From the NCBI RefSeq assembly GCF_002929295.1, contig NZ_PJIM01000002.1, forward strand, positions 1,136,191-1,200,190: DNA of 64,000 nucleotides, written 5' to 3'. Positions 52,190 through 60,350 of the stretch are shown piece by piece (the stretch's first letter is position 1; every line of letters begins with the position of its first letter). A program made the position numbers and the translations under genes. The DNA comes from Arthrobacter sp. SX1312 (lineage in GTDB: Bacteria > Actinomycetota > Actinomycetes > Actinomycetales > Micrococcaceae). The notes under the pieces are model-generated. The model made no database searches, was not told where the DNA came from, and saw only the letters and a list, made by a program, of their open reading frames with translations.

Positions 52190-52954
52190 GTGAATCGTGC
52201 ATCACTGGAGAAGCGGCCTGACGAAGTAGCAGCCATGTTCGACGACGTGGCGCCCAAGTACGACGTCGTCAACGACGTCCTGTCGATGGGGCAGACGCGC
52301 CGATGGCGCCGCATCGTCGTGGACGCCGTCGGCGCGGAGCGGGGGCAACGCGTCCTGGACCTCGCTGCCGGCACCGGCACGTCGAGCGAGCCGTACGCGG
52401 ACGCGGGCATCGACGTCGTGGCCTGCGACTTCTCGCTCGGCATGCTGAAGGTGGGCAAGCGACGCCGCCCGGACATCGACTTCGTGGCGGGGGACGCCAC
52501 CAACCTGCCCTTCGCGGACAACTCCTTCGACGCATGCACCATCTCCTTCGGCCTGCGCAACGTGAACGAACCGAAGAAGGCACTCGCCGAGATGCTGCGC
52601 GTCACGCGGCCGGGCGGACGCCTGGTCGTCGCGGAGTTCTCCCAGCCCACCGTCGCGCTCTGGCGCACCACCTATACCGAGTACCTCATGCGCGCACTTC
52701 CCGCGATCGCCCGCAAGGTCAGCTCCAACCCGGACGCCTACGTGTACCTCGCCGAGTCCATCCGGGCCTGGCCCGACCAGGACCGGCTGGCCGCATGGAT
52801 CGGTGACAGCGGCTGGGGCGACGTCGAGTACCGGAACCTCAACGGCGGCATCGTCGCCGTGCACCGTGCCACGAAGGCGTCCGCAGCGCCGGGCGAGGAA
52901 CCGCTCCTGCCGGGCCAGGTGCGGTTGCGCCGCCGGACGTCGGCGGTCGACTAG
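52190..52954 (+). CDS. menG: Demethylmenaquinone methyltransferase
   Basis: 254-residue class I SAM methyltransferase for the last step of menaquinone synthesis. Family signatures are [45 protein letters not shown] (SAM motif I) and [36 protein letters not shown]. The GTG start lies six bases after GACAAT (52178-52183), so the mRNA may be leaderless. It abuts the menJ-like gene with no gap. Confidence 0.95.
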   Translation: MNRASLEKRPDEVAAMFDDVAPKYDVVNDVLSMGQTRRWRRIVVDAVGAERGQRVLDLAAGTGTSSEPYADAGIDVVACDFSLGMLKVGKRRRPDIDFVAGDATNLPFADNSFDACTISFGLRNVNEPKKALAEMLRVTRPGGRLVVAEFSQPTVALWRTTYTEYLMRALPAIARKVSSNPDAYVYLAESIRAWPDQDRLAAWIGDSGWGDVEYRNLNGGIVAVHRATKASAAPGEEPLLPGQVRLRRRTSAVD

Positions 52955-54271
52955 ATGTCGGTCCTCATCGTCGGGGCCGGCCCGGCCGGTTCCACCGCCG
53001 CCTACTACCTCGCGAGCGCCGGGATCGAGGTGACGGTCCTCGAGAAGACGTTCTTCCCCCGGGAGAAGGTCTGCGGCGACGGCCTGACACCCCGCGCCAC
53101 GCGGGAACTGCAGCTGCTCGGCCTGCCGCACGACGAGAGCGAGGGCTGGCGCCGCAACCGCGGCCTCCGCCTGATCGCCGGCAAGCGCACCGTCGAGGTG
53201 CCCTGGCCCGAGCTCAGCGACTTCCCCGACTACGGCCTGGTACGCACGCGCCTCGGCTTCGACGAGGCCCTGGCCCGGCATGCCCGCTCCGCCGGCGCCA
53301 CGATCCTCGAGGGCCACTCCGTGTCCTCCGCCGTGCGCGACGACGCCGGACGCGTCACGGGCGTCACCGTGAACCTGCTCGACGCCGACGGCCGCAGGAC
53401 CGGCGGGACCCGCACCTTCACGGCCGACGTCGTCCTCGCCGCCGACGGCAACTCGACGCGGACCGCCGTCAGCCTCGGCATGCAGAAGCGCGACGACCGT
53501 CCGCTCGGCGTCGCCGTCCGTACCTACTTCACCAGCCCCCGCACGGACGACGACTGGATGGAGGGCTGGCTCGAGCTGCCCGACGCCAGCGGCAGGCCCC
53601 TGCCCGGGTACGGCTGGGTGTTCGGCGTCGGCGACGGCACCTCCAACGTGGGCCTCGGCATCCTGAACTCCTCCGCCGAGTTCGGCAAGCTGGACTACAA
53701 GCAGGTGCTGCGGGACTGGACCGCGGGCATGCCCGCCGAGTGGGGGTTCACGCCGTCGAACATGGTGGGCGGGATCCGTGGCGCGGCGCTGCCCATGGGC
53801 TTCAACCGGACTCCGCACTACAGCCCCGGGCTCCTGCTCCTCGGCGATGCCGGCGGCATGGTGTCGCCGTTCAACGGTGAGGGCATCTCCTACGCGATGG
53901 AGTCCGCCCGGTACGCCGCGGAGTTCATCGAGCGGGCGCAGGGCGTGGGCTCGCCGCTCGGCCGCGACCAGGTCATGTCCGGGTACGCGCCCTACGTGCG
54001 TGAGCAGTGGGGGAGCCACTTCACGCTCGGCCGCATCTTCGCGCAGCTGATCGGCAAGCCCGCCGTCATGTCGCTGGCCCTCCGCACCGGCATGCCCGTC
54101 CCCCTCCTCATGCGGTTCGTGGTGCGCATGCTCGCCAACCTCACGGACGCCGGCGGCCGGGGCTTCGAGGACCGCGTCATCCACCTGCTCGAGTCGCTGG
54201 TGCCCCCCACCTCCAACCAGCCGTCCCTGACCGGTCACCTGCGTGCGCAAAGCGCCGCCTCACTTGGTTAG
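52955..54271 (+). CDS. menJ: Geranylgeranyl reductase-family flavoprotein (menaquinone reductase, MenJ type)
   Basis: 438-residue FAD-dependent reductase. The N-terminal dinucleotide motif is VLIVGAGPAGSTAAYYLA; the family motif FFPREKVCGDGLTPRA follows; the second FAD site is GLLLLGDAGGMVSPFNGEGISYAMES. In mycobacteria the orthologue saturates one isoprene unit of menaquinone. Position between menG and a polyprenyl diphosphate synthase supports the same role here. The ATG follows the menG stop directly. Confidence 0.88.
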   Translation: MSVLIVGAGPAGSTAAYYLASAGIEVTVLEKTFFPREKVCGDGLTPRATRELQLLGLPHDESEGWRRNRGLRLIAGKRTVEVPWPELSDFPDYGLVRTRLGFDEALARHARSAGATILEGHSVSSAVRDDAGRVTGVTVNLLDADGRRTGGTRTFTADVVLAADGNSTRTAVSLGMQKRDDRPLGVAVRTYFTSPRTDDDWMEGWLELPDASGRPLPGYGWVFGVGDGTSNVGLGILNSSAEFGKLDYKQVLRDWTAGMPAEWGFTPSNMVGGIRGAALPMGFNRTPHYSPGLLLLGDAGGMVSPFNGEGISYAMESARYAAEFIERAQGVGSPLGRDQVMSGYAPYVREQWGSHFTLGRIFAQLIGKPAVMSLALRTGMPVPLLMRFVVRMLANLTDAGGRGFEDRVIHLLESLVPPTSNQPSLTGHLRAQSAASLG

Positions 54272-54280
54272 TCTTAGACC

Positions 54281-55369
54281 GTGACACAATCCTTCGACTC
54301 CGGGTGGGCCAGCGCGGGCGTGACCAGCGCGCTGGACACGGCGGACACCCCCGGCGACGCCGTGCGCCTGCCTCCCGGGTTCGCCCTCATCGCCGAGGAC
54401 CCGGAGCTCGGACCGTCCGTGTCGTCCTGCCTCGCCGAGGTGGAGAAGCAGCTCCGCAGCGCCATCGCCCACTCGGACCCCCTGGCCGACGCGACGAGCC
54501 GTCACCTCGTGGAGGCCGGCGGGAAGCGTATCCGGCCGCTCCTGACCATCCTCGCCTCGCACCTCGGCAACCCCGCGCGGGCCAAGGTGGTCCAGGCCGC
54601 CGTCGTCGTCGAACTGACGCACCTCGCCACGCTCTACCACGACGACGTCATGGACTCCGCCCCCTACCGCCGAGGCGCCCCGACCGCGCACGAGGTGTGG
54701 GGCAACTCCGTCGCCATCCTCACGGGGGACCTCATCTTCGCCCGGGCGTCGATCCTCGTCTCCGAACTCGGCGGTGAGGCCCTCGGCATCCAGGCGCGCA
54801 CCTTCGAACGTCTCTGCCTCGGCCAGCTCCACGAGACCGTGGGCCCGCGCGACGGCCAGGACGCCCTCGAGCACTACCTCTCGGTGATCGCGGACAAGAC
54901 CGGCTCCCTCGTGGCCGCCTCCGGGCAGCTCGGCGCCCTCTTCGCGGACACCCCGCGGGAGGTCATCGACGTCATGGTCTCCTACGGGGAGAAGGTCGGC
55001 GTCGCGTTCCAGCTGGCGGACGACGTCATCGACGTGACGGGCCGCAAGGTGACGTCGGGCAAGGCTCCCGGCACCGACCTCCGCGAAGGCGTCCCCACCC
55101 TCCCGGTCATCCTGCTGCGCCGCGCCGCGGCCGCGGGCGACCGGTCGGCCGCCGACGTCGTCGCGCTCGTCGACGGCGACCTGTCCTCCGACGACGCCCT
55201 CGCCGCCGCCGTCACCGCCGTGCGCGAGCACCCGCAGACCCAGGAGGCGTGGGCCGTGGCCCAGCAGTGGGCTGACGAGGCCGTGGCCGCGCTGGAACCG
55301 CTCCCGGACAGCGTGGTCAAGCACGCGCTGGCGAGCTTCGCGCAGGCCGTGGTCAGCCGGGACGTCTAG
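54281..55369 (+). CDS. Polyprenyl diphosphate synthase (menaquinone side chain)
   Basis: 362-residue trans-prenyltransferase. The first Asp-rich motif is LYHDDVMDSAPYRRG and the second LADDVIDVTGRK; GGKRIRP is the IPP-binding segment near residue 80. An N-terminal extension of about 40 residues precedes the core. It would make the long prenyl tail of menaquinone (hepta- to nonaprenyl; length cannot be told by eye). The GTG lies six bases after TAGTCT (54269-54274), which is inside the menJ 3' end, so it may have its own leaderless promoter. Confidence 0.92.
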   Translation: MTQSFDSGWASAGVTSALDTADTPGDAVRLPPGFALIAEDPELGPSVSSCLAEVEKQLRSAIAHSDPLADATSRHLVEAGGKRIRPLLTILASHLGNPARAKVVQAAVVVELTHLATLYHDDVMDSAPYRRGAPTAHEVWGNSVAILTGDLIFARASILVSELGGEALGIQARTFERLCLGQLHETVGPRDGQDALEHYLSVIADKTGSLVAASGQLGALFADTPREVIDVMVSYGEKVGVAFQLADDVIDVTGRKVTSGKAPGTDLREGVPTLPVILLRRAAAAGDRSAADVVALVDGDLSSDDALAAAVTAVREHPQTQEAWAVAQQWADEAVAALEPLPDSVVKHALASFAQAVVSRDV

Positions 55370-55410
55370 CCCCCGCCGTCGTTCCCCGCATCGCCGACTC
55401 CCGCCGTGGT

Positions 55411-55884
55411 TCAGCGGGGCAGGAAGGCCCTCAGCTCGTCGGCCTTCCGCGCCCTGATCGCCGGGTCCACGATCGGCCGCTTCGGGGTGAAGTAGAAGCC
55501 GTCGTCGTGCCAGCGCGGCAGGACGTGCTGGTGGTAGTGCCACACGTGCTGGCTGCCGGCCGGCTCGTTGTGCTGCCGGGTCGAGACGCCGTCGGGCTCC
55601 CAGGCGAGCTTGATGGCGATCGCGATGTCGCGCGTCAGCGTCATGATGCGGGCGGCGGCGGCGTCCGGCAGTTCGTACAGCAGTTCGACGTGCTCACGCG
55701 GGGTGATCAGGACGTGGCCGGGGTTCGGGTCGAAGCCGTGCGAGGCGATGAACGCGAGTGCGAGGTCGTCGGCGTAGATGACGTCGCCCGGACGGCAGAG
55801 GTTCCTCGGGTTGCCGAAGTCCCCCCGCGCGAGATCGCAGAACGGGCACCGGTACCCCTCCGGCGCGTGGTGGGCGAACGGCAT
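55411..55884 (-). CDS. HIT-family protein
   Basis: 157-residue histidine-triad nucleotide-binding protein. The triad is in VWHYHQHVLPRW, and CPFCDLARGDF with a downstream His suggests a structural zinc as in some HIT proteins. PGHVLITPREHVELLYELPD is also typical. It probably hydrolyses a nucleotide conjugate. The ATG shares a base with the stop of the upstream SUKH-like gene, so the two are co-translated. It converges on the prenyl synthase gene. Confidence 0.9.
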   Translation of the reverse strand: MPFAHHAPEGYRCPFCDLARGDFGNPRNLCRPGDVIYADDLALAFIASHGFDPNPGHVLITPREHVELLYELPDAAAARIMTLTRDIAIAIKLAWEPDGVSTRQHNEPAGSQHVWHYHQHVLPRWHDDGFYFTPKRPIVDPAIRARKADELRAFLPR

Positions 55885-56309
55885 CAGTCCTCGTCGTCCT
55901 CCTCGAAGACCCACTCGAACAGGTCGAGCACGTATTCGCTGAAGGTGCCCTCCTCGCTCTGCCATTCGCCGCGGACGTTGTTGCGCCGCCAGACGATGGG
56001 GTCGGGGACGTCCAGCTGGTCCGCCCGCATGCCCCAGGTGTACTCCTCGTCCTCGTCCTCGAGGAACAGCAGGAAGCCGTCCTCGATCTCGAGTTCGTCG
56101 GGATCCCAGAAGAAGTGGAACGCCTCCATGATGTCCTCGGTGGCACCCACGGCACGGTAGAAGTCGCGCAGGGCCAGGGGCAGGTCGAAGTCCTTGCCCT
56201 CGAGCATCTCGGCCAGCTCGTCGTCGGACAGGCCGTCCTCCTCGGCCCACTCGTCCTCGAAGTACTGGGGCACCAGGGCGCGGAATTTGTCGGAAAACAG
56301 CTCAGTCAC
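55884..56309 (-). CDS. Acidic SMI1/KNR4 (SUKH)-like protein
   Basis: 141-residue very acidic protein. The order LPLALRDFYRAVGATEDI, DELEIEDGFLLFLEDEDEEYTWGM and DPIVWRRNN resembles the SUKH/SMI1-KNR4 fold, in which acidic immunity-like proteins are common. The C-terminus is a string of Glu/Asp (FEWVFEEDDED). No toxin gene is adjacent; it is coupled to a HIT protein instead. The GTG start has GGAG about nine bases upstream, and TAGGAT near 56348 may be its -10. Fold assignment is tentative. Confidence 0.6.
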   Translation of the reverse strand: MTELFSDKFRALVPQYFEDEWAEEDGLSDDELAEMLEGKDFDLPLALRDFYRAVGATEDIMEAFHFFWDPDELEIEDGFLLFLEDEDEEYTWGMRADQLDVPDPIVWRRNNVRGEWQSEEGTFSEYVLDLFEWVFEEDDED

Positions 56310-56370
56310 AAGTACTCCAGGAGTGGGGTTGGGGATACCCCCATCCTAGCGGCCGCGTCCGACGCCCGGG

Positions 56371-57006
56371 CTACCTCTGCGCGTCCCGCGTCCGCGCGGC
56401 GAGCGGCGCGTGCCAGCCGTAGCGCCAGGCGAGGACCCGCAGGGAGAACACGAGGGAGGCGGCGAGCGTCCCCGTGACGAGCGTGAAGGTCCCGGTCAGG
56501 TAGAGCACGGTGACGACGACGGCGCCCAGCATGGCGGGGAGCGCATAGATGTCCCGTGGGTCGAAGAGCTGCGGGACCTCGTTCGCGACGACGTCGCGCA
56601 GCAGACCGCCGCCGACCGCGGTGGTGACGCCCAGCAGGGCGGCGGAGACCGGGTGCAGGCCGGCATCGAGCGCCTTGAGGGTGCCGGTGATGCAGAACAG
56701 GGCCAGCCCGCCGGCGTCGAAGACGACCAGGACGCGCATGCCGCGTTCCACGCCGGAGAACACGAAGTACACGAGCACGGTGGCGAGCAGTGGGGGCACC
56801 AGGTAGGCGGGATTCGTGAAGGCTGCGGGCGGGACGTTGATGATCAGGTCCCGGGCCACCCCGCCGCCGAGCGAGGCCAGGGACGCGAGCAGGAGCGACC
56901 CCACGAGGTCGAAGCCCTTGCGGGCCGCCAGCAGGGATCCCGAGACGGCGAAGAAGAACACGCCGAGGAGGTCGGCGCCGAGCGCCACGTGTGAAGCGGT
57001 ATCCAT
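56371..57006 (-). CDS. TRIC-type cation channel family protein (UPF0126/YicG-like)
   Basis: 211-residue membrane protein of about seven hydrophobic segments in a two-fold repeat. The paired glycine-rich motifs GSLLLASLASLGGGVARDLI and SAALLGVTTAVGGGLLRDVV each end in an Arg-Asp, diagnostic of the bacterial TRIC/YicG family. It forms a trimeric potassium-permeable channel in characterised members. AAGGATGAG directly precedes the ATG at 57006; the upstream Pro/Gly/Ala extension is not expected in the family. Confidence 0.88.
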   Translation of the reverse strand: MDTASHVALGADLLGVFFFAVSGSLLAARKGFDLVGSLLLASLASLGGGVARDLIINVPPAAFTNPAYLVPPLLATVLVYFVFSGVERGMRVLVVFDAGGLALFCITGTLKALDAGLHPVSAALLGVTTAVGGGLLRDVVANEVPQLFDPRDIYALPAMLGAVVVTVLYLTGTFTLVTGTLAASLVFSLRVLAWRYGWHAPLAARTRDAQR

Positions 57007-57118
57007 CTCATCCTTCGGCGTTCCGGCGGGGGCGCCCGCGGGGCCCGGGGGACGGGCGCCAGGAGGGCCCATCCAGCATGACAGACGGGCCGGGCCGGCC
57101 CGGCACTAGGCTGGGCCC

Positions 57119-58087
57119 ATGACGAGCACGGACGCGGGCGGCACGACGACGACGGAGCCGAGTGCGAAGGACGGCTCACGCGCGATGCGCGTGGCGGCCC
57201 GGCTGATCGGCCTCCTGCCGACGAAGAGGAACCTGGACGGCACCGACTGGGTGAACGCGAAGTACCCGGGCCGCAGCTACCCGGCGGCGGCCGCCATCCC
57301 GTGGACGCTGAAACAGACACACACCATCCAGGAGAAGCGGATCGACGGCATCAGGACCATCACGGTCCGCCCGCTGCTCGGCGCGACCCGCTCGCACATC
57401 ATCTACACGCACGGCGGGATCTACATCAACGAGCTGGCCCGGCCGCACTGGTGGATCATCGCCGAACTGACGAAGCGGACCGGCGCCGCCGTCACGGTGC
57501 CCCTGTACAGGCTGGCACCCGAGAGCAGCTACCGGGAGGCCTTCCCGTACCTCGTGTCCGTGTTCCGCGACGTCCTGACGACGTCGGCGCCCGAGGACGT
57601 CACGCTGATGGGCGACTCGGCGGGCGGCGCGCTCGCCGTCGCACAGACCTGGGCGTTCCGGGACGCCGGGCTTCCCGCGCCCGGTCGTGTCGTCGCCTTC
57701 TCGCCCTGGCTCGACGTCACCGCCACCAACCCCGACATCCCGGCCTACGACGCCGTCGATCCGATGCTCTCCGTGGCGGGCGGCGTGCAGGCGGGGCTGT
57801 GGTGGGCGGACGGCGACGACCCCCGGACGCCGCTGGTCAGCCCTGCCTGCGCACCGGACGATCTGCTGGCGGCCCTGCCGCGCACGCGGATCTATCAGGG
57901 CACGCGCGACGTCTGCATGGCGGACGCGGTGGTCTTCCGGGACCGTGCGGTCGCGGCCGGTGCCGCCGTCGAGATGAAGGTCCACCCCGGCGGCTTCCAC
58001 GTGTTCCCGGCGTTCCCGCGCCTCCCGGAGTCCCGGGAGGTCTATGCGGACATCGCCGCGTTCCTCGGCAGGCCGGCCCTCCCGTGA
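57119..58087 (+). CDS. Alpha/beta hydrolase, hormone-sensitive lipase-like
   Basis: 322-residue esterase of family IV type. The oxyanion HGG motif is IYTHGGIYINEL, the nucleophile elbow LMGDSAGGALAVA, and the catalytic Asp and His are probably in YQGTRDVCMAD and GGFHVFPAF. It lacks a signal peptide. The ATG lies six bases after TAGGCT (57107-57112), indicating a leaderless transcript. The substrate is a short-chain ester of unknown identity. Confidence 0.9.
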   Translation: MTSTDAGGTTTTEPSAKDGSRAMRVAARLIGLLPTKRNLDGTDWVNAKYPGRSYPAAAAIPWTLKQTHTIQEKRIDGIRTITVRPLLGATRSHIIYTHGGIYINELARPHWWIIAELTKRTGAAVTVPLYRLAPESSYREAFPYLVSVFRDVLTTSAPEDVTLMGDSAGGALAVAQTWAFRDAGLPAPGRVVAFSPWLDVTATNPDIPAYDAVDPMLSVAGGVQAGLWWADGDDPRTPLVSPACAPDDLLAALPRTRIYQGTRDVCMADAVVFRDRAVAAGAAVEMKVHPGGFHVFPAFPRLPESREVYADIAAFLGRPALP

Positions 58088-58134
58088 CAGGCCCCCCCGA
58101 ATCCTGAGTCCCGGGAGAGCCGGCTGCCGACGGG

Positions 58135-58596
58135 TCAGCCCTGGCCGGAGTCCCGGGACAGGACCCAGACGTTGGTGTCGCCCTCACGCTCCACCGTCAC
58201 GGTGGTGACGAGGGCGCGGATCATCGAGAGCCCGCGCCCGGACTCGTCGTAGTCCTCCAGCAGCGCGTCGTCGTCCGGACCGGGGAGGTCGGAGGGTCCC
58301 GCGAGGTCGGGCACAGGGTCCAGCGGCGCGGCGCCGATCTCGCTGATGACGGCGCGGAGCCTCTCGACGGCGACGGTGAGCTCGACGCCGAGGAGGAGGG
58401 TGGCGCCCTCCGTGGGGACGCCGTGCTGGACGACGTTGCTCGCAGCCTCGATCACCGCGGTGGTGAAGGCCATCTGGTCAGGCGCCGGCACGAAGGCGGC
58501 GTCCAGCCACAACTGCTCCAGGAGGACGTGCAGGTCCTCGATGGCCTGCTCCGCCGCGGGTTCCTCGAGGGTGCGCCGTGCCAGGATGTCAGTCAT
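58135..58596 (-). CDS. RsbW-like anti-sigma serine kinase / ATP-binding protein
   Basis: 153-residue GHKL ATPase. The N-box is TTAVIEAASNVVQHG (Glu50 to Asn54) and the G-box YDESGRGLSMIRALV (about 116-130). Such proteins bind a sigma factor or other target and phosphorylate the cognate STAS antagonist. The start lies inside the 3' end of the STAS gene (8-base overlap). No sigma factor gene is near, so the target is unknown. Confidence 0.85.
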   Translation of the reverse strand: MTDILARRTLEEPAAEQAIEDLHVLLEQLWLDAAFVPAPDQMAFTTAVIEAASNVVQHGVPTEGATLLLGVELTVAVERLRAVISEIGAAPLDPVPDLAGPSDLPGPDDDALLEDYDESGRGLSMIRALVTTVTVEREGDTNVWVLSRDSGQG

Positions 58597-58921
58597 TGCC
58601 GAAGGCTTCGCCGGCGGTTGCATGGGGCGTGAGCACCCGGTTCATGCTGGTGAGTTCGAGCACCATGGTGACCTGCGGCTGGACGGCGGCGATCCGCAGG
58701 TCGCCGCCGGACTGCCGGGCCAGCTTCAGGCAGCCGATGAGCGCGCCGAGGCCCGAGGAGTCCATGAAGCTGGTGTCCGCCAGGTTCACGACGATCCGCT
58801 TCCCGCCCCCGTTGACCACCTCGTCCACGACCTTGCGCAGCTTCGGTGCCGCGACCATGTTCAGGCGTCCGTTCGCCGCGACCTCGGTGTAATGGCCTTT
58901 GTCCTGGACCGTGAATTCCAT
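58589..58921 (-). CDS. STAS-domain anti-sigma factor antagonist
   Basis: 110-residue RsbV/SpoIIAA-like protein. The phosphorylatable site is ADTSFMDSSGLGALIGCL with Ser55 or Ser56 after Asp54. NGRLNMVAAPKLRKVV and DLRIAAVQPQVTMVLELTSMNRVL complete the STAS fold. GAGGGAAGAG precedes the ATG at 58921. It is encoded between the PP2C phosphatase and the kinase, the standard order of a partner-switching operon. Confidence 0.92.
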   Translation of the reverse strand: MEFTVQDKGHYTEVAANGRLNMVAAPKLRKVVDEVVNGGGKRIVVNLADTSFMDSSGLGALIGCLKLARQSGGDLRIAAVQPQVTMVLELTSMNRVLTPHATAGEAFGND

Positions 58922-59027
58922 CTGCTCTTCCCTCTTCCGCTGCCTGTCGGCATGTGCTGGATCTCGTGAATCGTCGCGTGCGTCGGGCGCGAGCCGGGTC
59001 CTGCCGGCCCGGTTCCGGCCGGGAGCG

Positions 59028-60137
59028 TCAGCCCCGCGCGTGGCGCAGGATGACGACCGTGACGTCGTCGGCGACCTCGGGGACATCCGCCAGACCCAGC
59101 AGCACCGCGCAGGCCTCCTCGGCGCCCGCCGCCGCGGAGACCACGCCGGCCACCGCCTCCGTGAACTGGTCGACCGTCTCGTAGATGTCGAGCAGGCCGT
59201 CGCTCACGATCGCGAGCGAATCGCCGGGCTCGAGGCGCAGGGTGGCGGCGGGCCAGACCTGGTCCGGCCACGCACCGACGGGCGGCCCCGCCGAGGGCAG
59301 GCGGGTCACGGTGCCGTCCGCCGCGACGTGCAGTGCGAGGCCGTGCCCGGCGTCGACGTAGCCGACGACGCCGCTGGCGGCATCGAGGCGGCCGTGGAAC
59401 AGCGTGACGAAGGAGCTGGTGTGGTCGAGGTCGGCCTCCGTGGCCCGCGCCGCCGTCGCGAACGCGGTCTCGAGGCTCGGCTGGGACGCGACGGAGCGCA
59501 TGATCGCGCGGACGGTCGCCGCGACCAACGCGGCGCCCATGCCCTTGCCCATGGCATCGGCGACGGTGAAGTGCAGGCCGTCCGGCGTCGGGTACCAGTC
59601 GTAGAAGTCACCGCCGACGCTCCTCGACGGCCTGAAGCGCCCGGCCAGTTCGAAGTCGTCGAGGACGAGGCGGTCGCGGGGGAGCAGGTTCTGCTGCACC
59701 TCGGCGGCACGCTGGCGTTCGTCCGCGTTCGCGACGTCGACGGCGGACTGGTGGCTCTGGCGGCGGAACAGCGAGTTGATGCGGGCCACCAGCTCCCGGG
59801 GGCTGAAGGGCTTGCTGATGTATTCGTCGGCGCCCGTCTCGAGGCCTGTGAGGCGTTCGATCTCGTCGGTGCGGGCCGTGATCATGAGGATGTAGGCGTC
59901 GGAGAAGGTGCGGACCTCGCGGCAGATCTCCACGCCGTCGCCGTCGGGCAGGTTGAGGTCCAGGGTGATGAGATCGGCGCCCGCGCGTGCCAGGCGGAGC
60001 CCCTCGCGCGCGGTCGCGGCTTCGGTGACCTCGAAGCCCTCGCGCTTCAGGATCTGGACGAGCAGGCCCCGAATATCGACGTCGTCCTCGACAACGAGGG
60101 CACGGCGGATCTCCGGGGCGACAGTCATGGTCCTCAT
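59028..60137 (-). CDS. Response regulator with PP2C/SpoIIE serine phosphatase output
   Basis: 369-residue fusion. The receiver domain (about 12-127) has Asp60 in LITLDLNLPDGDG, the acidic pocket VVEDDVD and Lys109 in YISKPFSP. After a short coil (EVQQNLLPRDRL) the PP2C domain shows SVGGDFYDWY (metal Asp177), DAMGKGMGAALVAATVRAIM and the final VADDVTVVILR. Phosphorylation should activate dephosphorylation of the STAS protein encoded next. The divergent histidine kinase at 60351 is the probable input. The start may be the ATG at 60137 or 60128. Confidence 0.9.
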   Translation of the reverse strand: MRTMTVAPEIRRALVVEDDVDIRGLLVQILKREGFEVTEAATAREGLRLARAGADLITLDLNLPDGDGVEICREVRTFSDAYILMITARTDEIERLTGLETGADEYISKPFSPRELVARINSLFRRQSHQSAVDVANADERQRAAEVQQNLLPRDRLVLDDFELAGRFRPSRSVGGDFYDWYPTPDGLHFTVADAMGKGMGAALVAATVRAIMRSVASQPSLETAFATAARATEADLDHTSSFVTLFHGRLDAASGVVGYVDAGHGLALHVAADGTVTRLPSAGPPVGAWPDQVWPAATLRLEPGDSLAIVSDGLLDIYETVDQFTEAVAGVVSAAAGAEEACAVLLGLADVPEVADDVTVVILRHARG

Positions 60138-60350
60138 TAAACGCTACGGTGCGCGGCCTTCCGGACGCGGCACACGGCTTCGCCCGAATCACCGGGTTGT
60201 TGCGGCGAACTTGAGGCGATCTTGAGGGGTCGACCGTCTTTCACGCCCCGGAATGACGGGGCTGCCGCGTTATTCTTTCGCTGCGGGCGGGAATCGCCCC
60301 GTTCATTCCGACGGACGAGTTCGACGAGCACCAGGGGGCGCGGCCATCAG
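60138..60350. other. Divergent promoter region of the PP2C and histidine kinase genes
   Basis: No gene is seen in these 213 bases. Two CTTGAGG copies (in CTTGAGGCGATCTTGAGGGG, near 60209-60228) and an AT-richer stretch near the PP2C start (CATTAAACGCTACGG) are the only notable elements. No convincing -35/-10 pair can be fixed by eye. Confidence 0.4.

Noticed and set aside
52182-52193. Four-codon open frame ATG-AGC-GGG-TGA overlapping the menG start
   Set aside because: Too short to interpret as an upstream regulatory frame, and its ATG lies within the proposed -10 box of a leaderless promoter.
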